Shown piece by piece: positions 1 through 6,115 of a stretch of DNA of 9,845 nt. The notes below the pieces were generated by a model. The model was given only the letters and a program-made list of their open reading frames with translations, was not told the DNA's origin and ran no database searches. The DNA is from Spirochaeta sp. UBA2779. Lineage in GTDB: Bacteria; Spirochaetota; Spirochaetia; DSM-2461. Location of the stretch: positions 1-9,845 of the forward strand of contig DEIH01000208.1 of the NCBI GenBank assembly GCA_002352375.1. The letters run 5' to 3'. Every line of letters begins with the position of its first letter. Position 1 is the stretch's first letter. A program made the translations under genes and the position numbers.

Positions 1-1011
1 GCCCTGCGCGACCGCATGGAAGTGATACGCGTCCCCGGTTACACCACAACAGAAAAAAAGAATATCGCCCGGCATTTTATTATCCCCAAACAAATCGGGG
101 AAAACGGCCTGGAGGGTGCGGATGTTCATTTTAAAAATGAATCTCTGGATCTCCTCATACGGGGCTATACCCTGGAGTCCGGTGTCCGGAACATGGAAAG
201 GGCTATCAGCCAGGTGATGCGCAAGCTCACCCGGAAACTCCTTCACGACGAGCAGACCCGGCCGGGGCGCTGGGTTATCAACAGCTCGGCCCTCCACCTC
301 AACCAGCATTTATCCTCGGTTTTTATCAAACCCGAACGGGACATGCCGGAACTGGAAGGTTTTCATCTGGAAGTTTTACCTTCAATGGTGCGAGATTATC
401 TGGGGAAGGAACGTCTTGAGGACGACCTGGGAACCATGGGCCGTCCGGGACTGGCCCCGGGTCTCTACTACGACGGCGGCGGCGGGGGTGTTCTTCCCAT
501 TGAAGCCCGTATTTTTGACGGAAGCGGGAAACTGATACTCACAGGTCAACTCGGGGATGTGATGAAAGAAAGCGCCCAGATTGCCCTTTCCTACCTACGG
601 GCAAACAAGGAAATCTTCGGGCTGAAAGCCGATTTTGATAAGAAGAGGGATATCCACATTCACGTTCCTCAGGGGGCCATCCCTGTCGACGGCCCTTCTG
701 CAGGTATAGCTCTGACAGCAGCCCTTCTATCCGCCGCCCGGCTGATTCCCCTTAAAACAGGGATTGCCATGACCGGTGAAGTGACATTAACCGACAGGGT
801 TCTGCCTATCGGTGGTGTAAAAGAAAAATCTCTGGCCGCCAGACGCCGTGGTTTTAAGACAATTGTGATGCCGGAAAACAACCGCAGAGATGTTGAAGAG
901 CTCCCCTCTGAAGTGAAAGAGGAAATGACTTTTCTCTTTCATGAAAGCCTGGGAGAGGCTCTGAAAGATCTTTTCCCCGCCGGAACCTTCAGGAAAACAT
1001 CAAAAAAATAG
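1..1011 (+). CDS. lon: Lon protease (LonA type), C-terminal part, cut by the left window edge
   Basis: ATP-dependent cytosolic protease that unfolds and degrades damaged and regulatory proteins. The frame is open from base 1: the first codons read ALRDRMEVI, the usual Lon sequence in the AAA+ module, so the ATG at 16 is internal. The window holds 336 codons of a protein usually about 770-850 residues long. Counting from that Met, residues 9-76 are the small helical AAA+ subdomain (FIIPKQ, then ESGVRNMERAI with the sensor-2 Arg). Residues 120-320 are the S16 protease domain, with TGQLGDVMKESAQ at 176-188, catalytic Ser228 in DGPSAG (codon 697-699) and catalytic Lys269 in GGVKEK. The usual GLAWTxxGG strand is replaced by GLYYDGGGGG at 149-158, which is unusual. 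I see no convincing terminator after the stop. The identification is secure; only the missing N-terminal half is unknown. Confidence 0.97.
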   Translation, partial: ALRDRMEVIRVPGYTTTEKKNIARHFIIPKQIGENGLEGADVHFKNESLDLLIRGYTLESGVRNMERAISQVMRKLTRKLLHDEQTRPGRWVINSSALHLNQHLSSVFIKPERDMPELEGFHLEVLPSMVRDYLGKERLEDDLGTMGRPGLAPGLYYDGGGGGVLPIEARIFDGSGKLILTGQLGDVMKESAQIALSYLRANKEIFGLKADFDKKRDIHIHVPQGAIPVDGPSAGIALTAALLSAARLIPLKTGIAMTGEVTLTDRVLPIGGVKEKSLAARRRGFKTIVMPENNRRDVEELPSEVKEEMTFLFHESLGEALKDLFPAGTFRKTSKK

Positions 1012-1040
1012 CTTCAAAGACTTTCAAGGGTTTTTTTCAC

Positions 1041-1069
1041 TTGAATCGTCCCCCCCTATAAGGCATACT
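1041..1069 (+). promoter_or_regulatory. Candidate sigma70 promoter for the secreted protein and DHH genes
   Basis: TTGAAT at 1041-1046 (4/6 match to TTGACA) and CATACT at 1064-1069 (4/6 match to TATAAT) are separated by exactly 17 nt. Transcription would begin near 1076, just upstream of the Shine-Dalgarno at 1079-1085. This places the ATG at 1072 at or before the transcript start and so favours the GTG at 1093. Read by eye only. Confidence 0.45.
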
Positions 1070-1078
1070 TCATGTGGC

Positions 1079-1085
1079 AAGGAGG
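1079..1085 (+). promoter_or_regulatory. Shine-Dalgarno AAGGAGG that sets the GTG start at 1093
   Basis: AAGGAGG is a full match to the anti-Shine-Dalgarno sequence and lies 7 nt before GTG 1093. The upstream in-frame ATG at 1072 has no such site, and the motif would fall inside its coding sequence. Confidence 0.85.
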
Positions 1086-1092
1086 CCTGGCC

Positions 1093-1506
1093 GTGAAACG
1101 TATTACCCTTTTCGTTATTTCCCTATTACTCTTCAGTACTGCGGGTGCCTTCGCCCAGAAATTAGAAAATGAATCAGAGCTGTATCCCAAGACTGTTCCC
1201 ATTTCCCATATTTATAACAACACCAATGGCTTTCGAATAGATTACATTCGACAGAATTACACTCTGGGTACATTCTGGGCCCCTATTGAATGGTTCCGTG
1301 GTGCTGCCAGCACTGGTGCAATCAGTTATGGCAACAGTGCAGCATACCCTTATGTTACCTTCTATTACAAAGACGGTGAGGTAGATCACTTCCGCTTGTA
1401 TCTCGTTGAAAACCCTGCCCATCAAAGTTGGGGATTTCTGGATCCCAACGTTGATTATTCAGGGGAGTTCCCTCCGGTGGATTCAAAACCTGAAATCAGC
1501 TTTTGA
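1093..1506 (+). CDS. Small secreted protein of unknown function (137 aa)
   Basis: I do not recognise this family. From the GTG start the protein begins MKRITLFVISLLLFSTAGAFAQ: a basic end, a hydrophobic stretch and a signal peptidase I-like site AFA|Q after residue 21, so it is probably periplasmic or exported. There is no Cys at the cleavage point, so it does not look like a lipoprotein. The mature part of about 116 residues is rich in aromatic residues (Tyr, Phe and Trp throughout, for example YNNTNGFRIDYIRQNY and GTFWAPIEWF) and has no Cys, which suggests a compact beta-rich fold. The GTG is chosen over the ATG at 1072 because of the full Shine-Dalgarno 7 nt upstream. The stop overlaps the TTG start of the DHH gene, so the two are probably co-translated although one product is exported and the other cytosolic. 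Confidence 0.8.
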   Translation: MKRITLFVISLLLFSTAGAFAQKLENESELYPKTVPISHIYNNTNGFRIDYIRQNYTLGTFWAPIEWFRGAASTGAISYGNSAAYPYVTFYYKDGEVDHFRLYLVENPAHQSWGFLDPNVDYSGEFPPVDSKPEISF

Positions 1507-2483
1507 TTCCCAGAACTTCTGATTCTGATATAACAGCCATTCTCAATACTTTTCAAAGCCATGATACTTTCTATATCCTGGGACATGAGGAACCGGATGC
1601 CGATTGCCTGGGTTCTCAGAGGGTTCTGGGAAGCTGGCTGAGCCGCCGGGGCAAGAAAGTCCATCTATGTTCTGCCGGTCCCTGGAAGCGCCCGGAAATC
1701 GCTGATTGGGAAAAACTTTTCTGCAGCAGAATTCCTGAACCTGAAGCAGGAGAGAATCCCCTTCTGGTGATACTGGACTGCTCCGCCCCGGACCGCACCG
1801 GATTTCCCGACTCAGCTCTCCCGAAGGCGGATAGCTGCGTTATCGATCACCATGCCGCCGGTAGTGACTTCGGTGATATTCGCCTGGTTGATTCTCTCTC
1901 TCCATCCACCACCCTGCTGATTCAGAAGCTGATTGAAGCTGCCGGAGATGAACCGACAAAAGAAGAGGCCGAGATTCTGTTTCTGGGATTCTGCACCGAT
2001 ACCGGTTTTTTCCGTCATGTAGAACCCGGCCGGAGTGAACCCCTGGAAGCTGTTGCCCGGCTGGTAGAGGCCGGAGCATCACCCTCAGAAACCTTCCGCC
2101 TGCTGGCTGGAGGTAGGAGTATGGGCTCCCGGAAACTGCTGGGTCGGGTGCTGGAACGGGCTGAGCCGTACTTCGGTGGACGACTGGTTCTCAGCTGGGA
2201 AACCTGGAGAGACTGGAAGGAACTGGGCAGTGAGAGAGACTCGGATATCCTGTACCAGATGCTCCTGAGTATTTCTGGAGTGGAAGCCGCTGCCGTTATC
2301 CGGGAACAGAACGACGGTACCTGTGCCATCGGTCTCAGATCCATAACCAGCCTTGATGTGAGTGATATCGCCCGATTTTTTGGCGGCGGCGGACATAAAA
2401 AGGCCGCAGGCTGCACCACCAGCGGCGATCTCCAGGACGTTACCGAGCACCTTCTTCAAATTTTCGCCGACCGCCTGGATTGA
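1503..2483 (+). CDS. DHH/DHHA1 family phosphoesterase, NrnA-like
   Basis: Probably a cytosolic metal-dependent (Mn2+) phosphoesterase. Relatives such as NrnA degrade short oligoribonucleotides and pAp, and related enzymes cleave cyclic dinucleotides or their linear products. All DHH motifs are present: H28, D32 and D34 in GHEEPDADCLGS, D92 in VILDCSAPDR, D115-H116-H117 in VIDHH, and D166 in GFCTDTGFF. The C-terminal DHHA1 substrate-binding signature GGGGHKKAAG is at 294-303. The length of 326 residues is normal for the NrnA group, and no CBS, PAS or GGDEF-like sensory domain or membrane segment is present. The start is TTG 1503, inside the TTGA overlap with the upstream stop. It has little Shine-Dalgarno of its own, but I see no in-frame alternative that keeps motif I. 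The exact substrate (nanoRNA, pAp or pApA) cannot be told from sequence. Confidence 0.92.
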   Translation: MIPRTSDSDITAILNTFQSHDTFYILGHEEPDADCLGSQRVLGSWLSRRGKKVHLCSAGPWKRPEIADWEKLFCSRIPEPEAGENPLLVILDCSAPDRTGFPDSALPKADSCVIDHHAAGSDFGDIRLVDSLSPSTTLLIQKLIEAAGDEPTKEEAEILFLGFCTDTGFFRHVEPGRSEPLEAVARLVEAGASPSETFRLLAGGRSMGSRKLLGRVLERAEPYFGGRLVLSWETWRDWKELGSERDSDILYQMLLSISGVEAAAVIREQNDGTCAIGLRSITSLDVSDIARFFGGGGHKKAAGCTTSGDLQDVTEHLLQIFADRLD

Positions 2484-2505
2484 GATTACAGGTAAATCTA
2501 CATTC

Positions 2506-2534
2506 TTAACAAAATGTTAATGCAATTTATTGTG
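2506..2534 (+). promoter_or_regulatory. Candidate promoter for the regulator-pump operon, with a TTAACA/TGTTAA inverted repeat
   Basis: TTAACA at 2506-2511 (5/6 match to TTGACA) is followed after 17 nt by TATTGT at 2529-2534 (4/6 match to TATAAT). The predicted start near 2541 leaves a leader of about 55 nt containing both TetR-type operators. TTAACA also forms a 6-bp inverted repeat with TGTTAA at 2515-2520 (spacer AAA), which could be a further protein site. A weaker alternative promoter is TTGATT 2543-2548 with TAACTT 2565-2570, overlapped by operator 1. Confidence 0.5.
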
Positions 2535-2549
2535 AAAAGACTTGATTTC

Positions 2550-2567
2550 TTAACGAACGGTCGTTAA
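2550..2567 (+). promoter_or_regulatory. TetR-type operator, copy 1 (18-bp palindrome)
   Basis: TTAACGA at 2550-2556 and TCGTTAA at 2561-2567 are perfect 7-bp inverted arms around ACGG. The core ACGAACGGTCGT lies at 2553-2564. Size, symmetry and position just before a TetR-type gene fit an autoregulatory operator. It could also form a short hairpin in the transcript. Confidence 0.75.
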
Positions 2568-2573
2568 CTTTGC

Positions 2574-2591
2574 TTACGAACGGTCGTCAAC
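2574..2591 (+). promoter_or_regulatory. TetR-type operator, copy 2, ending 4 nt before the regulator start codon
   Basis: This copy repeats the identical 12-bp core ACGAACGGTCGT at 2576-2587, 23 bp downstream of copy 1. The 18-bp units 2551-2568 and 2574-2591 agree at 16 of 18 positions. Its outer arms are less symmetric than copy 1. It occupies the place where a Shine-Dalgarno would lie, and no purine-rich site is seen before ATG 2596, so the regulator may be translated weakly. Confidence 0.7.
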
Positions 2592-2595
2592 ATTA

Positions 2596-3771
2596 ATGAA
2601 AACCAAACACGAATTGAAAAAACAGGAAATACTCAAATCGGCATTCAGCACCTGGGGCGGCTGCCGATATATGAATACATCCCTCGCCGATCTTGCTGCG
2701 GATCAGAATCTTACCAAACAGGCTCTCTACCGATATTTTCCCAGCAAAGAAAAAATAGAATCGGTGATGGAAGAAATGGCACTGCGTGAATACGAACAGT
2801 ATGCCCTGAAACTTCAACACACACTCTCTAATCTTGAAGGTAAAGAGTTCATCAGAACCTACACCAATGAAAATATAGATTTTGTTACCCGCAAAAAGTC
2901 TTACCTCGGATTTCTGGCATACCGCTACCGGGAACAAAATGATGGGCCGGAAATAACCCGGAAGCAGTTGAAGCTTTTCTCAGATCTTGCTATGGAAAAG
3001 GCCGCTGTTCCCGGAGTCGGACTACGGTATCTTAATTCTCTTACGCTCATGATGATTCACCGCCAAAAACCGATCGGCAAAGAATCCGATAACTGGGAAG
3101 ATATCTGGAACAGCGGATTCTGCAGCACATCCACCATAAATCAACCGGATTACGAACAGGTACTCAACGATGCTTCTTCCGTGAATTATGATGCCTTTGC
3201 AGAAGACCCTCTGATGCTTGCCGTTTTTGAGACCGTAATGGAAGAAGCGGGAAACGGGATTTCCCTGGGGAAAGTGGCTAAAAAAGCGGGGCTTACAAAA
3301 AGCAGCCTGTACAACTACTGGCCGGGGAAAGAGGCCATGCTTAACGATGTGCTAAGCAGACAGATGATTATATTCACCCGCCTTTTTGAGGATTTCACCG
3401 TAAAATACAACAGACCTGAAGACCGGCTTTTTGCATATCTGGCCTTTACCGGAACATTTCTCAGACGAACTCCGGAAATCCTCAACTATCTTCAGCGGGT
3501 AATGTCTCATGGTGTTCAAATGCCTTATAATATATCGGGTATTGAAAACGACCTTATCAGACCGATGAATTCAGTTCTGGATTCCGGGTTGTTGAATTTG
3601 CACGGATATAAACCTGTCGAACTTCTCGGACTGGTGAATCTAGCAGGAGTAAATGAAATAAAACATCATCTGATCGAAGGTTCGGTCAGAATTCGAATCG
3701 AACAGAGTCTTAAAGATCTTTATCTGCTCATTATGGGTGGAATCTCAGCATTCAGGAGAACAATGAAATGA
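2596..3771 (+). CDS. Double-length TetR/AcrR-type transcriptional regulator with two HTH domains
   Basis: Predicted DNA-binding repressor of the pump operon. TetR regulators are usually about 190-220 residues with one N-terminal HTH; this chain has 391 residues and two. HTH 1 (about 8-55) ends in TSLADLAADQNLTKQALYRYFPSKEKI. HTH 2 (about 204-252; nt 3205-3351) contains ISLGKVAKKAGLTKSSLYNYWPGKEAM. Over these 27-residue segments 12 positions are identical, including the LTK..LY.Y.P.KE signature. Each HTH is followed by a predicted helical region of about 140 residues (56-203 and 253-391), the usual place of the ligand pocket, so the protein looks like two TetR units fused head to tail. ATG 2596 is chosen because the next in-frame Met (residue 26) would remove the first HTH helix; it has no clear Shine-Dalgarno. 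Two matching operators lie just upstream. The stop overlaps the next gene by ATGA. The ligand is unknown. Confidence 0.9.
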   Translation: MKTKHELKKQEILKSAFSTWGGCRYMNTSLADLAADQNLTKQALYRYFPSKEKIESVMEEMALREYEQYALKLQHTLSNLEGKEFIRTYTNENIDFVTRKKSYLGFLAYRYREQNDGPEITRKQLKLFSDLAMEKAAVPGVGLRYLNSLTLMMIHRQKPIGKESDNWEDIWNSGFCSTSTINQPDYEQVLNDASSVNYDAFAEDPLMLAVFETVMEEAGNGISLGKVAKKAGLTKSSLYNYWPGKEAMLNDVLSRQMIIFTRLFEDFTVKYNRPEDRLFAYLAFTGTFLRRTPEILNYLQRVMSHGVQMPYNISGIENDLIRPMNSVLDSGLLNLHGYKPVELLGLVNLAGVNEIKHHLIEGSVRIRIEQSLKDLYLLIMGGISAFRRTMK

Positions 3772-5108
3772 AGAAAATTCTTATTATCGCTTTTACTGTG
3801 GTAATTATCAGCGGCACCCTCAGCGCAGAGTCTCTAACTCTCACTGTAGACAAAGCGGTTGAACTGGCCGCGGCTCAGAACCTCGGCCTTAAACAGACAG
3901 GCATTGATGTCAGAACCCGTGAAAGGGCAAAAGATACTGCATGGAACGCTTTTCTTCCCAGTATGAGTGCTTCTGCGGGGCTTAACGGAACAAATCAGAT
4001 CTTCACAGATTACGGCCAGGCAGTTCCTGTTTTGGGAGAAAACCCCACAACAAGGTTTACTACAGGGGTGAACTTCGGCCTTCCACTGAACGCAGGTGTT
4101 GGTGCCGGGATTAAAAACCTTGTTGCTGATTATGAAGCCGGTTTAATCAATTATGAAGATGCTCAGAAAAAGCTGGAGCGGGATGTTCGTAAACAATTTT
4201 ACCTTCTTCTTGGAAACCAGGAAAATATCAAGATACAGGAAGGCAATATTTCCCTGGCGGAAAAAAGGCTTACCCAGGCCCGGAACAACTTTGATAACGG
4301 TCTTGCCCCTGAGCTGGAAGTTCTCTCAGCGGAAGTAACCGTAGCCAACCTCCAGCCGGCATACAACGGAACCGTAGCGACATACGACAACCTGATGCTT
4401 TTCTTTAAATTTCTCATCGGTGAAGATCGGAATACTGATATCACCCTGAATGGAAATCTTGAAACAGATCTCTACGATCTGGATTCTGAAAACCTGATTA
4501 ACAGCTATATTGCCAGGCGTCTGGATGTCCGGGGGTTGGACAAGCAGATTGAGGCTATGGGATACATGAAGAAGGGTTTGGGGATGCAATCCAACACCCC
4601 AACACTTAATCTGGGTTATAACTACAGTTTCGGTGGATCCAGTAATACCTATTCACCTCCCACCGGACAGGACGCCTGGTCCGACTGGCAGGATACCGGT
4701 TCCTTCAGCCTTACACTTAACTGGAAATTCGACGGACTGGTTCCCGGATCAAAAACTGACGTTCAGCTCAAAGAAATTCAAGATGGAATTGACGCCTTAA
4801 GCATTGCAAAGCAAATGGCCTTTGAGAATGCGGGAATAGAAATTACCAATCTGGTGAATAACCTCAACACTTCACGTAAAACAATCGAAGCCAATACGTC
4901 CAGCGTGGAACTGGCCAAGAAGAACTACGAGCTCACCGAGGAAGCCTACAATGTGGGAACCCGGGAGCTTCTGGATGTGGAATCCCGGCAGCAGGACTAC
5001 CTGCAGGCTGTACAGCAGCTTCTGCTGGCCAGGTATGAATATATAGCCGGGCTGCTGGATCTGGAGTACGCCCTGAATACACCGATGAACGAATATTTAA
5101 ATCAATAG
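3768..5108 (+). CDS. TolC-family outer-membrane efflux protein (BesC-like)
   Basis: Predicted outer-membrane channel and periplasmic tunnel of the tripartite pump. A signal peptide spans residues 1-20 (MKKILIIAFTVVIISGTLSA), with cleavage likely after LSA. Two outer-membrane efflux repeats follow, about 24-220 and 240-435. The paired helical signatures are visible as NNFDNGLAPELEVLSAEVTV (173-192) in the first repeat and EAYNVGTRELLDVESRQQD (392-410) in the second. The segment NTPTLNLGYNYSFGG...SFSLTLNWKFDG (276-323) looks like the beta-barrel strands of repeat 2. At 446 residues it is normal for the family. There is no lipobox. AGGAG at 3754-3758 lies 9 nt before the ATG, and the start overlaps the regulator stop (ATGA). 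The gene order outer-membrane protein, adaptor, pump is that of Borrelia besC-besA-besB; the orthology is inferred from order and architecture. Confidence 0.93.
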   Translation: MKKILIIAFTVVIISGTLSAESLTLTVDKAVELAAAQNLGLKQTGIDVRTRERAKDTAWNAFLPSMSASAGLNGTNQIFTDYGQAVPVLGENPTTRFTTGVNFGLPLNAGVGAGIKNLVADYEAGLINYEDAQKKLERDVRKQFYLLLGNQENIKIQEGNISLAEKRLTQARNNFDNGLAPELEVLSAEVTVANLQPAYNGTVATYDNLMLFFKFLIGEDRNTDITLNGNLETDLYDLDSENLINSYIARRLDVRGLDKQIEAMGYMKKGLGMQSNTPTLNLGYNYSFGGSSNTYSPPTGQDAWSDWQDTGSFSLTLNWKFDGLVPGSKTDVQLKEIQDGIDALSIAKQMAFENAGIEITNLVNNLNTSRKTIEANTSSVELAKKNYELTEEAYNVGTRELLDVESRQQDYLQAVQQLLLARYEYIAGLLDLEYALNTPMNEYLNQ

Positions 5109-5118
5109 GATTTCCAAC

Positions 5119-5124
5119 AGGAGA
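5119..5124 (+). promoter_or_regulatory. Ribosome binding site of the adaptor gene
   Basis: AGGAGA lies 5 nt before ATG 5129, in the only real gap (20 nt) inside the operon. I see no terminator or promoter in that gap. Confidence 0.8.
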
Positions 5125-5128
5125 TATT

Positions 5129-6115
5129 ATGAAAAAATCAGAGAAACCCGTCAAAGAAAAGAAAAAGGGGCGTAAAGGCTTCATTATTATTATTATTCTC
5201 CTGATTCTTATACTGGCCGCTGCAGTAGGTCTCGGGGTTGTGAAAAAACTCAATCCTTCCGGTGCCGGCCTCAGTGGAACTGGTCCGAAAACAGCTGAAG
5301 AATCTGAAGAACTTGTATTCGCTGTAAATACAACTGAAGCGGTACTTGGACCCATAGCCGATTATTTTGAAATTAACGGTGAGGTGGTAAGTGCAAGTTC
5401 TGTGGAAACCTACGCCGATACCCAGGGCATTCTGGCCAGGCTTTATGTCGGACTGGGGGACTACGTCCGGGAAGGACAGGTAATTGCTGAAATCGATCCC
5501 TCCAGACCCGGACTGAATTATGCCCTCAGCCCGGTAAAGACAAGGGTTTCAGGTACGATTACCGCCTTACCCCTGAATCAGGGTGATACGGTTAGCCCAC
5601 AACTGCCGGTTGCGACCATTGGAGACTTGAATAACCTTCAAGTGATTACAACCATCCCTGAGCGCTTTATTTCCCGAATCCGGATCGGCATGCCGGCAGA
5701 GATTTCCCTTGAAGCCTGGCCGGGACACCTTATCAATTTAGTAGTGAGCGAAATTGACCCTGTTGTGAATCCCGAGAGCCGTACTCTGGAAGTTAAACTG
5801 GACGTCCCAGGAGGTCAGGATAAAATAAAACCCGGAATGTACGCCGAAATCAGGCTCACCACCGACGAGAAAGACAGTGTTGTAAAAATCCCCGCAGACT
5901 CGGTTCTCCGGAGACTGGGAGAGGTATTTGTCTACGTTGTTGTAGACGACAAAGCAGTGAAGAGAATTGTCGTACCGGGAATAACCCTGGGAGGAGTTGT
6001 TGAAATTATCGACGGCGTCCAGGCCGGAGACAAAGTGGTATACCAGGGTCAGACACTGCTGGAGGACGGCGTAAAAGTACGCGTTATCCGCGAGGTGCAG
6101 GTGGTTAGTAAATGA
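5129..6115 (+). CDS. RND periplasmic adaptor (membrane-fusion protein), hairpin-less, BesA-like
   Basis: Predicted adaptor joining the RND transporter to the TolC protein in the periplasm. A lysine-rich cytosolic end (1-16) precedes one membrane anchor (about 17-38, GFIIIIILLILILAAAVGLG); there is no lipobox. The first lipoyl half-motif is about 91-122 (GILARLYVGLGDYVREGQVIAEID), and the second about 134-166 (SPVKTRVSGTITALPLNQGD). Only about 11 residues (123-133, nt 5495-5527) separate them, where most adaptors carry a coiled-coil hairpin of roughly 60 residues or more. A beta-barrel domain (about 168-245) and a membrane-proximal domain (about 250-322) follow. The length of 328 residues is accordingly short. 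The published structure of Borrelia BesA is described as lacking the hairpin, so this appears to be a lineage trait rather than damage; the reading frame is intact. The stop overlaps the RND start (ATGA). Confidence 0.92.
   Translation: MKKSEKPVKEKKKGRKGFIIIIILLILILAAAVGLGVVKKLNPSGAGLSGTGPKTAEESEELVFAVNTTEAVLGPIADYFEINGEVVSASSVETYADTQGILARLYVGLGDYVREGQVIAEIDPSRPGLNYALSPVKTRVSGTITALPLNQGDTVSPQLPVATIGDLNNLQVITTIPERFISRIRIGMPAEISLEAWPGHLINLVVSEIDPVVNPESRTLEVKLDVPGGQDKIKPGMYAEIRLTTDEKDSVVKIPADSVLRRLGEVFVYVVVDDKAVKRIVVPGITLGGVVEIIDGVQAGDKVVYQGQTLLEDGVKVRVIREVQVVSK

Noticed and set aside
475..490. G-rich run in lon as a repeat or quadruplex element
   Set aside because: It is explained by glycine codons of the coding sequence and has no four separate G-tracts.
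1023..1045. TTCAAG...CTTGAA inverted repeat with a T7 run after lon, as a terminator
   Set aside because: The arms are only 6 bp and A/T-rich, and the T-run lies in the loop rather than after the stem.
1072..1092. ATG 1072 as the start of the secreted protein
   Set aside because: The perfect Shine-Dalgarno and candidate promoter both point to GTG 1093; the longer form would put extra residues before the signal peptide.
2015..2459. Long minus-strand open frames opposite the DHH gene (about 124-134 codons)
   Set aside because: They are antisense to a gene with all catalytic motifs, show no recognisable domain, and arise from the codon bias of the plus strand.
5495..5527. Internal deletion or damage of the adaptor gene
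   Set aside because: The frame is intact, both lipoyl halves and downstream domains are complete, and hairpin-less adaptors are known in spirochetes.
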